A stretch of 64,000 bases of DNA from an uncultured Prevotellaceae bacterium. Lineage in GTDB: Bacteria > Bacteroidota > Bacteroidia > Bacteroidales > Muribaculaceae. A model generated the notes under the pieces. That model did not search any database. It saw only the letters and a list, made by a program, of their open reading frames with translations, and was not told the DNA's origin. A program made the translations under genes and the position numbers. Positions 20,364 to 29,228 of the stretch are shown in pieces. The stretch spans positions 30,609 to 94,608 of the forward strand of contig CAMVKS010000003.1 in NCBI GenBank assembly GCA_947167995.1, given 5' to 3'. Each line of letters starts with the position of its first letter. The stretch's first letter is position 1.

Positions 20364-21100
20364 AAGCAATGATATTTGCAGCCGGGCTCGGAACCCGGCT
20401 GCGTCCTTTAACTAACGATCGCCCAAAGGCACTGGTAGAGATTGGCGGCAAAACAATGCTTGAACGAGTAATTACAAAACTCTCTACTACAGGTTTTGAC
20501 GACATTACTATCAACATCCACCACTTTGGAGAGAAAATCATCGATTTTCTAAGGAAAAATGACAATTTTGGTCTCAACATTCACATCAGCGACGAACGCG
20601 ACTTGCTGCTCGACACTGGCGGAGGGATTCTGAAGGCACGCCATCTTCTCGATGGAGATGAACCTTTTCTCGTGCACAATGCCGACATTCTTACCGATAT
20701 CGACCTGAATGCTATGTATCAGAGCCATTTAGAGAGCAAGGCCATGGCGACAGTGCTGGTTAAAGACCGCAAGACAAGTCGCTATTTCGTCTTCGATAAC
20801 GACCACCGCCTGCAAGGGTGGATAAACCGTTCTACCGGTGAGACACGCCCCGATGGTTTTGTGCATCGTGAAGGGATGCACGAACTCGCCTTTGGAGGCA
20901 TTCATATCATCTCGCCAAGCATTTTCAACGAACTGGAGAAGTACTCGAAAGGGCAACCTAAATTCTCCATCACACCGTTCTACGTTGACGAGTGCCACAA
21001 CCACCTTATTAAAGGATATGTGCAAAGCACACCCTACAATTGGCTCGACGTAGGCAAGCCCGAGACACTGAAAGAAGCCGAGATATTATTAAGCAAATAA
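20360..21100 (+). CDS. Nucleotidyltransferase, MurU-like (N-acetylmuramate-1-P uridylyltransferase type)
   Basis: [59 protein letters not shown]; 4-bp ATGA overlap with preceding gene. Confidence 0.8.
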   Translation: [246 protein letters not shown]

Positions 21101-21167
21101 TATAATAAACCCATTGACAACATTATCAACGGGCTTACTATTATTAGATCAATAAACACTTAATACT

Positions 21168-22676
21168 TCATGCATCAAAGTCGTCATCAATAATGTTGCT
21201 GTTGGGGTCTTTCCAACACAAGAGTTTGAGAACTGAGATAACAATATTGCATTTCTCATCTTCCGAGAAATAGAATCCTTCGCCATTGGCTTTGTCGGTC
21301 TGTCCCCAATTGAAAAATCCTTCTACATTGTTTCCTATCGAGAGCATCTTGAACACAACTATTGAGCATTTATCTAAATTCTGTGGCAACACTGGCAGTT
21401 CGATGGCACTGTATTGAGTCTCAAAATCCACACAACGCAGGTAGAAGGCATTGTCGGTCTCACCCATGGCAATACCTTGGTTTTTATATTCATAAAAAAT
21501 TTCATCATCGCGTTCAAGTGGACTTTGGCCTCTGTTCTCGGCCAATTCTACTATTTGGTCGGTTATCTGTTGGGGCTGTGATGACTGCAATGCCACAACA
21601 ACGTTGTCACCTACTTGTCCTTCGTCAGCACCAAATACCAAAGCACCATCAACGTTTTTGATTATCTCTTCACTTTTCAAGCCTTTACTGAGCGGATTGG
21701 CTTCAAGTGACTGATATATTTTTTTCATCTGAGGCAAGTGGGAAAGTTCAGAGCCTTTGATCTTCAATCCCACATAATTAGCAAGTTCTCCAGGAATCAA
21801 GTCTAATGTGGATGAAGCGTTACTTGTTTTAGATGCTATTACCTTGTCATAAATCTTGCTATACTGCCCCTTGTCATCAAAAATCAAGTGTGTCTTTATT
21901 TTAGCCAACTCGCCGTCTTTATTTTCAATGTCGAAAATGACCGATGCAGTAACTGCCTTAACATCGGTTTCGGCAATAAAGTTGAAGATAGGACGGCTCA
22001 ACAAGAATGAGTTCAATGTTGAATCTCCGTTCAGCAAGGAATCTATTCCCCGAGCATTTAAATAAATGTTCACATCACTGCCTTTGGTATCAACCACTTG
22101 TGCAACAACTTTTTTAGAAAGCAGGCTTGGTTTCTTGCCCCTAAAGATGTCAGCAGCAGCCTTTGCAGCCTCTTCGGGTTTTACATCCTTGCTGCAATGA
22201 GCGATTAACAGCACATTGTTATCGATGGCATAAGCATAGTCGAGATGTGTCGCAATATTCACATCGGCCAATGGTTTCATCTTGCCCGATGCTATTTTAG
22301 CAACAAAGGCCGAAGCCTTTTTCTCGTCGGTGAGAGGCAAGAGAGCCACCGTCTTTAAGATTCCTGACGAGAAGAACAGATAACATGTGTCGTCCAAGTT
22401 CACACCCGAGTTGGGCAGATTACTAATGACATCGGCGATAATTGATGGGTCACCGTCTTCAATGACCTTATTGAGCGCATCAGGGATTTTTATGACACCT
22501 GTGCTGTCGACCATTTTGCTTTTTTTGATCAAAGATGGTACATCAACACTAATGACGCCAACGGCATCTTCGGGAATCATTTCTCTTATTCCTTTTTTTT
22601 CGGGAGTTGTTGGAGCACAAGAAACTATCAAACCAACCGTAAATAATAGCGACAGAAAACACTTAATTTTATTCAT
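21168..22676 (-). CDS. DUF4836 family lipoprotein
   Basis: Lipobox LIVSCAPT; IREMIPEDAVGVISVDVPSLIKKS resembles DUF4836 proteins. Confidence 0.75.
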   Translation of the reverse strand: MNKIKCFLSLLFTVGLIVSCAPTTPEKKGIREMIPEDAVGVISVDVPSLIKKSKMVDSTGVIKIPDALNKVIEDGDPSIIADVISNLPNSGVNLDDTCYLFFSSGILKTVALLPLTDEKKASAFVAKIASGKMKPLADVNIATHLDYAYAIDNNVLLIAHCSKDVKPEEAAKAAADIFRGKKPSLLSKKVVAQVVDTKGSDVNIYLNARGIDSLLNGDSTLNSFLLSRPIFNFIAETDVKAVTASVIFDIENKDGELAKIKTHLIFDDKGQYSKIYDKVIASKTSNASSTLDLIPGELANYVGLKIKGSELSHLPQMKKIYQSLEANPLSKGLKSEEIIKNVDGALVFGADEGQVGDNVVVALQSSQPQQITDQIVELAENRGQSPLERDDEIFYEYKNQGIAMGETDNAFYLRCVDFETQYSAIELPVLPQNLDKCSIVVFKMLSIGNNVEGFFNWGQTDKANGEGFYFSEDEKCNIVISVLKLLCWKDPNSNIIDDDFDA

Positions 22677-22853
22677 TATTAATTATTATTTAGTATTTAC
22701 GTGCAAATGTAGCACATTATTTAATTATAACAAGAAAAATAATCTATAATTTTTATAGTTGTTGATAAGTTTTTTTATAAAACCATTGTCGAAAAAAATA
22801 TAATTACTATTTTTGAAATCTAAAACTATTATCTTACATCTTAAAATAATGTT

Positions 22854-23078
22854 ATGAACGATATTTCCGAAATATTAAGAACTCTTATTGACCAGCTGGC
22901 ACGTACAAGCGAGGTAGAACAAGAGTTTGTTAACATGATGAACAACGATCCTCAGCTCAGTGAAGACTACAAGTTGTGGTGTGACGAAATGGGCTATGAT
23001 ATGAAAACTGGATACCAAGATTTCATTGATGAACAACTTCAAGATAGAGATGAATTTTGGGATGAAATGTCGGAATAA
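22854..23078 (+). CDS. Small acidic hypothetical protein (74 aa)
   Basis: Intact ORF between two genes, strongly acidic; no overlapping better ORF. Confidence 0.6.
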   Translation: MNDISEILRTLIDQLARTSEVEQEFVNMMNNDPQLSEDYKLWCDEMGYDMKTGYQDFIDEQLQDRDEFWDEMSE

Positions 23079-23112
23079 AAAACTCAAGTCCCTAATGTAA
23101 GTTTCCTTTTCT

Positions 23113-23242
23113 AAGACAATTAATGACAAGATATTTTGCGATATATACAGTTTCCATTAAAGACAATTATAAATGTGTGCCAGAGGCGTGCGGCAATTGT
23201 CTGTAATAAAAAAATGTACTTAATATTGCCCTTAATTGTCTT
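23113..23242. repeat. Nested inverted repeats built on AAGACAATTA upstream of aguA
   Basis: AAGACAATTAA (23113-23123) vs TTAATTGTCTT (23232-23242); inner AGACAATT (23161-23168) vs AATTGTCT (23195-23202). Confidence 0.6.
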
Positions 23243-23286
23243 GTTTGAAGAGATGTGATCATTTTATTTAAAACTTGAGTTAAAAA

Positions 23287-24336
23287 ATGTCATTTATCTA
23301 CAAGTTCTCCACCCCTATGATGCCAGCCGAATGGGAACCCCAGGACGCTATATTGGTGGCATGGCCACATCGCGGCACCGACTGGAATTATATGCTTGAT
23401 GAAGCACAGGCGTGCTTCAAGAACGTTGTCGCGGCCGTTGCCCGAGAAATGAGGGTTGTCGTTGTCGCTCCACATCCTGACGAGGTGATGGCCCTGCTCG
23501 GCGACATCGACAACATAGACAATATCATCTGTCAAGCAATTGATACCAACGACACTTGGGCGCGCGACTTTGGCCCTATCTCTGTTCTCGACAATGACAA
23601 AAAGTTGATGCTTGACTTCAAATTCGACGCATGGGGCATGAAATTTGCAGCATGTCATGACAATCTCATTTGCCGCAAAATCGCAAAGAACGGGATTTTC
23701 GACGCACAATATGTTAATTGCCAGGATATAGTTCTTGAAGGAGGCTCTATAGAAAGCGATGGCAAAGGAACCATACTCACCACATCTCAATGCCTGCTCT
23801 CACCCAACCGCAACGGTGCTCTCGAAAAAGAAGATATAGAAAATGTGCTCAAACAAAGACTTGGCGCACGAAAAGTGCTGTGGTTGAACCATGGCGAACT
23901 CAAAGGTGATGATACCGATGCCCATATCGACACATTGGCCCGCTTTGCCCCTGGCAATACGATTCTCTATGTGAAAAGCAACAACGAAAACGACGAGCAA
24001 TATGAGTCGTTGTGGTCGATGGAACAGCAGCTCAAGAGCTTTACCAATGCTCTTGGAGAAAAATTCAACTTAGTACCACTCCCCTGCCCCGAGGCTATCT
24101 TTGATGAAGATGGTAACCGGTTGCCAGCAACCTATGCAAATTTTCTTATCACAAACAATCAAGTGCTGGTTCCGGTTTATGGCCAGCAAGAGAATGACGA
24201 CCTTGCACTGGGCACAATAAGCAAAGTATTTTCTACGCGACGAGTTGTCGGCATCGACTGTAACGCACTCATCAAACAACATGGTTCATTACACTGCATC
24301 ACAATGCAGATTCCCAATAAATTCTTGAAACAATGA
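23287..24336 (+). CDS. aguA: Agmatine deiminase
   Basis: MPAEWEPQDAILVAWPHRGTDW; TWARDFGPISV; LEGGSIESDGKGTILTTSQCLLSPNRN; HIDTLARF. Confidence 0.94.
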   Translation: MSFIYKFSTPMMPAEWEPQDAILVAWPHRGTDWNYMLDEAQACFKNVVAAVAREMRVVVVAPHPDEVMALLGDIDNIDNIICQAIDTNDTWARDFGPISVLDNDKKLMLDFKFDAWGMKFAACHDNLICRKIAKNGIFDAQYVNCQDIVLEGGSIESDGKGTILTTSQCLLSPNRNGALEKEDIENVLKQRLGARKVLWLNHGELKGDDTDAHIDTLARFAPGNTILYVKSNNENDEQYESLWSMEQQLKSFTNALGEKFNLVPLPCPEAIFDEDGNRLPATYANFLITNNQVLVPVYGQQENDDLALGTISKVFSTRRVVGIDCNALIKQHGSLHCITMQIPNKFLKQ

Positions 24337-25208
24337 AAATAGGAATAATTCAACAACACAACAGCATCGAAGTCAACCTCAACCAAGAAAGGCTGCTGAA
24401 AAAAATCAACAAGCTTGCCAGTGATGGAGCCGAGCTCATTGTTCTGCAAGAACTTCACAATTCGCTCTACTTCTGTCAAGAGGAGAATGTGGAAAACTTT
24501 GAACTTGCCACTCCAATTCCTGGCGATGTAACCCAAATCTACGCTCAAGCTGCAAAAGAAAACAATGTAGTTCTTGTCACATCACTTTTTGAGCGTCGTG
24601 CTGCAGGATTGTATCACAACACAGCTGTCGTCTTTGAGAAAGATGGCTCCATAGCAGGGAAGTACCGCAAAATGCACATTCCAGATGACCCGGCCTATTA
24701 TGAGAAGTTTTATTTCACACCTGGAGACATTGGATTTGAGCCAATAAACACCAGTGTGGGCAATCTTGGCGTTCTTGTGTGTTGGGATCAGTGGTATCCT
24801 GAGGCAGCTCGTCTCATGGCCTTGCGTGGCGCCGAGATTCTAATATACCCCACAGCTATAGGATTTGAAAGCAGTGATAATGATAGCGAGAAAAACAGGC
24901 AACTTAATGCATGGATGACTGTGCAGTTGGGGCATGCTGTGGCAAATGGCATTCCTGTTGTCACGGTAAATCGTGTGGGGCATGAGCCTGACCCCAGTGG
25001 ATTGACTGGCGGAATTCAGTTCTGGGGAAGCAGCTTCATTGCTGGTCAACAAGGTGAAATTCTGCATTGCGCATCAAGCATCGATGAAGAAGAGGCCGTT
25101 GTCGATGTCAATCTTGAGCGAACCGAGCGAGTGCGGCGTTGGTGGCCATTCCTGCGTGATCGTCGCATCGATTACTACAAAGGGCTTGACAAGAGATTTA
25201 TTGACTAA
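24333..25208 (+). CDS. aguB: N-carbamoylputrescine amidase
   Basis: Nitrilase fold: LIVLQELHNSLYFCQ; GKYRKMHIPDDP; LGVLVCWDQWYPEAARLMALRGAEIL; ATGA overlap with aguA. Confidence 0.94.
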   Translation: MKIGIIQQHNSIEVNLNQERLLKKINKLASDGAELIVLQELHNSLYFCQEENVENFELATPIPGDVTQIYAQAAKENNVVLVTSLFERRAAGLYHNTAVVFEKDGSIAGKYRKMHIPDDPAYYEKFYFTPGDIGFEPINTSVGNLGVLVCWDQWYPEAARLMALRGAEILIYPTAIGFESSDNDSEKNRQLNAWMTVQLGHAVANGIPVVTVNRVGHEPDPSGLTGGIQFWGSSFIAGQQGEILHCASSIDEEEAVVDVNLERTERVRRWWPFLRDRRIDYYKGLDKRFID

Positions 25209-25334
25209 TACAAATCTCATGAAAAAGACTCGTGTCTCAAGCTGTATAAAACAACAATTACAACAAGCTAACAACCAAAACATCAAATAAAAAAACTTGT
25301 AACTCTCGAGAGAAGTCCTGATACTGCTCTCTCT

Positions 25335-25373
25335 AAAGACATTATGTTTGCAATCGGAAAACATAATGTCTTT
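25335..25373. terminator. Long AT-rich hairpin between convergent aguB and ettA
   Basis: Perfect 15-bp stem AAAGACATTATGTTT / AAACATAATGTCTTT, 9-nt loop; weak T tract. Confidence 0.5.
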
Positions 25374-25504
25374 AATGAAAACTGCATCTAAAGCAAAGTG
25401 CTTTGTCCTTGATTGTCTTAAAAATCCCTCTCTCTCTATAAAAGACTAAGGGCGGCATAAAAATATGTTCTTATGTCTAAAAAAAGAGTGGCAAGAAATT
25501 ATAG

Positions 25505-27202
25505 TTAGATGGTATTTAATTTTCGATATCGCACGCGAGTGGGTTCCTCTTTGCCTAAACGTTTTAATTTGTTTTCTTCATATTCCGAATAGGAACCCTC
25601 AAAGAAAAACACATTGCTGTCACCCTCAAAAGCAAGGATGTGAGTACAGATGCGGTCAAGGAACCATCGGTCGTGGCTGATTACCACAGCACAACCCGCA
25701 AAGTCGTCAAGACCTTCTTCAAGAGCGCGAAGAGTATTCACATCAATATCGTTGGTTGGCTCGTCAAGAAGCAGCACATTTCCTTCTTCTTTGAGGGCAA
25801 GTGCCAATTGAAGACGGTTGCGCTCTCCGCCACTGAGCACACCACATTTCTTCTGCTGATCCACTCCTGAGAAATTGAAGCGAGACAGATAGGCACGAGC
25901 GTTCACGTCACGCCCGCCCATGCGCAACAGTTCAACGCCACCCGAAATCACATCATAGACCGTCTTGTCAGGATCGATGCTCGTGTGCTGCTGGTCAACG
26001 TATACAGCCTTCACGGTCTCTCCCACCTCAAAGGTGCCACTGTCGGGCTTTTCAAGCCCCATGATAAGGCGGAACAGCGTGGTCTTGCCAGCTCCATTGG
26101 GACCAATGACCCCCACAATGCCGTTAGGCGGCAACATAAAGTTGAGGTCGTCAAAGAGCAGTTTGTCACCATAGGCCTTTGCCACATGTTGAGCTTCTAT
26201 CACCTTGTTGCCCAAGCGGGGGCCATTAGGAATAAATATCTCAAGTTTCTCCTCTTTTTCTTTGACGCTCTCATTGAGTAACTTGTCATAGCTGTTCAAT
26301 CGGGCCTTTCCCTTGGCTTGACGTGCTTTAGGAGCCATTCTCACCCATTCGAGCTCACGCTGCAAGGTCTTGCGACGCTTGCTTTCGGTCTTCTCTTCCT
26401 GCGCCAGTCGCTGAGTTTTCTGCTCAAGCCAGCTACTATAGTTGCCTCGCCAGGGTATTCCCTCACCACGGTCAAGCTCTAAAATCCATCCTGCCACATG
26501 GTCAAGGAAGTAGCGGTCATGTGTCACGGCGATAACTGTGCCTTCATACTGCTGCAAATGCTGCTCAAGCCAGTCGATGGACTCAGCATCAAGATGGTTG
26601 GTGGGCTCATCAAGCAAGAGCACATCGGGCTTTTGAAGCAACAGTCTACACAGTGCCACACGACGGCGTTCACCACCACTCAAATGCTCGGTGAGTTGGT
26701 CACCCTCGGGACAGCGAAGAGCATCCATAGCACGCTCAAGTCGGCTATCAAGATTCCAGGCATCGGTCGAATCTATAATATCTTGAAGCTCGCCTTGACG
26801 AGCAAAGAGCTCATTCATTTTATCTTCATTCTCATAGTACTCAGGTAAACCAAATTTTTGGTTTATTTCTTCATATTCCTTGAGAGCATCAACAATGTGC
26901 TGTACTCCTTCCTGGACAACCTCTTTAACGGTCTTGGCAGGGTCAAGCTGAGGATCCTGAGGTAGATACCCCACACTGTAACCTGGCGCAAACACCACCT
27001 CGCCCTGATACTGTTTCTCGATGCCTGCTATGATTTTCATCAATGTGGATTTGCCTGCACCATTGAGGCCAATAATACCTATCTTCGCTCCATAGAAAAA
27101 CGAGAGATAAATGTTTTTGAGTATATGTTTCTGGTTTTGTTGGATAGTTTTACTAACCCCCACCATTGAGAAGATGATTTTCTTGTCGTCAACTGTTGCC
27201 AT
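25505..27202 (-). CDS. ettA: ABC-F protein EttA (energy-dependent translational throttle)
   Basis: Two ABC domains (GLNGAGKSTLMKIIAG; GPNGAGKTTLFRLIMG; two LSGGERxR); EttA-like start IFSMVGVSKTI and linker EWVRMAPKARQAKGKARL. Confidence 0.93.
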   Translation of the reverse strand: MATVDDKKIIFSMVGVSKTIQQNQKHILKNIYLSFFYGAKIGIIGLNGAGKSTLMKIIAGIEKQYQGEVVFAPGYSVGYLPQDPQLDPAKTVKEVVQEGVQHIVDALKEYEEINQKFGLPEYYENEDKMNELFARQGELQDIIDSTDAWNLDSRLERAMDALRCPEGDQLTEHLSGGERRRVALCRLLLQKPDVLLLDEPTNHLDAESIDWLEQHLQQYEGTVIAVTHDRYFLDHVAGWILELDRGEGIPWRGNYSSWLEQKTQRLAQEEKTESKRRKTLQRELEWVRMAPKARQAKGKARLNSYDKLLNESVKEKEEKLEIFIPNGPRLGNKVIEAQHVAKAYGDKLLFDDLNFMLPPNGIVGVIGPNGAGKTTLFRLIMGLEKPDSGTFEVGETVKAVYVDQQHTSIDPDKTVYDVISGGVELLRMGGRDVNARAYLSRFNFSGVDQQKKCGVLSGGERNRLQLALALKEEGNVLLLDEPTNDIDVNTLRALEEGLDDFAGCAVVISHDRWFLDRICTHILAFEGDSNVFFFEGSYSEYEENKLKRLGKEEPTRVRYRKLNTI

Positions 27203-27250
27203 AATATAAAAATGTTAATTTCTAAAAATCAAGAGAAAACTTATTACCGT

Positions 27251-28057
27251 TCACTTATCGCTATCTACCGTAATTGTCATGCCGTCGTAGGCAAGGGCCA
27301 CTCCTACGGGAAGAGATTTCGACGTTACGGCATGGAGCCCTATTCCATGGCTCATGTGGATGAGAATAGCCTTGTCGGGCTTTATTTGTTCTATGATTTC
27401 GAGTGCTTGTGAGAGAGAGATGTGCGATAGGTGCTCATCAAAGCGTAGTGCGTTCAATACAAGCAACGGAACTCTACGAATGCGCTCTATCTGTTCTTGT
27501 GCGATAGTTTTGCAATCGGTTATATAAGCCAATGGACCTATCTTGAATCCTAAAATTGGTAAACGGTAATGCAGCACCGGAATGGGTTCAACTTTGATTC
27601 CTGCACAATCAAAGGCATCTTTTTCGTTTATTTCGACCAAATTGAAATGAGGTACACCAGGATAAGGATGCTCGGCAAAGCAGTATGAGAGCCGTTCACG
27701 CAGAGCCTTAATCACATCATGACGCGCAAAAATGGGTAAATCGTCGTAACCACGCAGTTCTTCTAAGCCTCCCACGTGATCATAGTGGATGTGGGTGATG
27801 AGCAACGCATCAAGATGAGAATCTCCAGTCGAAAGAATCTGTTGACGGAAGTCAGGACCACAGTCAATCATGATGCGTTTGCCACACCACTCGACCAACG
27901 CCGATTGGCGTAGACGCTTGTCGTGAGGATCGCCTGAACGGCAAACCTCACATTGGCAACCAATCTGTGGCACTCCAGTACTCGTGCCGCTACCAAGTAT
28001 CGTCAATTTGAGTCTGTCGTCTTTCATATTGTAGTTTTCTTTAAGCTCATCACTCAA
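27251..28057 (-). CDS. MBL-fold metallo-hydrolase (PhnP-like)
   Basis: LTILGSGTSTGVPQIGCQCEVCRS; LLITHIHYDHVGGLEELR; start may be the internal Met at 28027. Confidence 0.85.
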   Translation of the reverse strand: MSDELKENYNMKDDRLKLTILGSGTSTGVPQIGCQCEVCRSGDPHDKRLRQSALVEWCGKRIMIDCGPDFRQQILSTGDSHLDALLITHIHYDHVGGLEELRGYDDLPIFARHDVIKALRERLSYCFAEHPYPGVPHFNLVEINEKDAFDCAGIKVEPIPVLHYRLPILGFKIGPLAYITDCKTIAQEQIERIRRVPLLVLNALRFDEHLSHISLSQALEIIEQIKPDKAILIHMSHGIGLHAVTSKSLPVGVALAYDGMTITVDSDK

Positions 28058-28322
28058 ATAATAACATTGGCACTATATCACATCGGTCGGAGTAGTTTCG
28101 TCTATTGACCGATTGGGTTGTTTATAGTTTACAAAGTTACTCTTTTAGCATTAATATTCTACTATAAAACACTATTTTTTCATTTTTTTATCACAAAAGA
28201 TTTATTTTATAATGTTTTTCAAAAAAAAAGACAATTAGAATATGATAAATTAAAATAAAATTCTTATCTTTGCTTTTTGTAGTTTAAATATACCGAAATA
28301 TAAATTTTAAATTCTTATCTAT

Positions 28323-29207
28323 ATGTCAAAAAGATTCATTCCCGACTCTGAGATGATCATCAACGATGATGGTTCCATCTTCCACATCCATCTGAAACCA
28401 GAACAACTCGCCGACAATATTATCATCTGTGGCGATCCTGGACGTGTTAACATGATTGCATCCTACTTCGACACTAAAGACTTTGAGGTGTCGAGTCGTG
28501 AGTTCCACACTATTGGTGGCACCTATCATGGAAAACCCATTATGGCATTGTCTCATGGTATTGGTGGTGACAATATCGACATTGTGATAACCGAGCTTGA
28601 CGCACTTGCCAATGTTGACTTTTCCACACGCACAGTGAAAGAAGAACACCGCACTTTGAATATTGTGCGCATTGGCACCAGCGGTGGACTACAACCCTAT
28701 GTGCCCGTTGGAACTCCTGTTATTGCCAGCAAGGCTTTGGGCTTTGACGGTGTTATGAACTACTACGCTGGTCGCAACGAGGCATGTGATCTTGAGTTTG
28801 AGCACAAGTTCTGTGAGTTTGTGAAGTGGAATCCATTGTTCTGCAAACCTTACATCGTAGAAGCCGATCCAATGCTTGTTGAGAAAATTGGTCGCGACGA
28901 CATGGTGCGTGGCTATACAATCTCAGCAGTGGGTTTCTACGGCCCGCAAGGTCGCGAGGTGCGTCTTCCATTGGCCGAGCCAGAACTCAACAAGCGCATT
29001 GAGGCATTTGAATATGAAGGTGGACATATCACAAACTATGAGATGGAAGGTGCCGCACTTCAAGGTCTTGCCAAGCTCATGGGTCACCGTGCCATTACCA
29101 TTTGTTCTATTATTGCCAATCGAGTGGCTACGGTTGCCAACCCCAATTATAAAACAGCGGTCAACGACCTGGTGAAGACCGTGATTGAGCGATTGATGGA
29201 AGATTAA
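28323..29207 (+). CDS. Nucleoside phosphorylase (uridine phosphorylase type)
   Basis: IICGDPGRVNMIASYFD; IVRIGTSGGLQPYVPVGTPVIAS; ITNYEMEGAALQGLA. Confidence 0.88.
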   Translation: MSKRFIPDSEMIINDDGSIFHIHLKPEQLADNIIICGDPGRVNMIASYFDTKDFEVSSREFHTIGGTYHGKPIMALSHGIGGDNIDIVITELDALANVDFSTRTVKEEHRTLNIVRIGTSGGLQPYVPVGTPVIASKALGFDGVMNYYAGRNEACDLEFEHKFCEFVKWNPLFCKPYIVEADPMLVEKIGRDDMVRGYTISAVGFYGPQGREVRLPLAEPELNKRIEAFEYEGGHITNYEMEGAALQGLAKLMGHRAITICSIIANRVATVANPNYKTAVNDLVKTVIERLMED

Positions 29208-29228
29208 TTTCTATACAATTAAATTATT

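Noticed and set aside
25335-25373. Long palindrome considered as an IS end or CRISPR-like repeat
   Set aside because: Single copy, no transposase, no repeat-spacer array; lies between convergent genes so a terminator is simpler.
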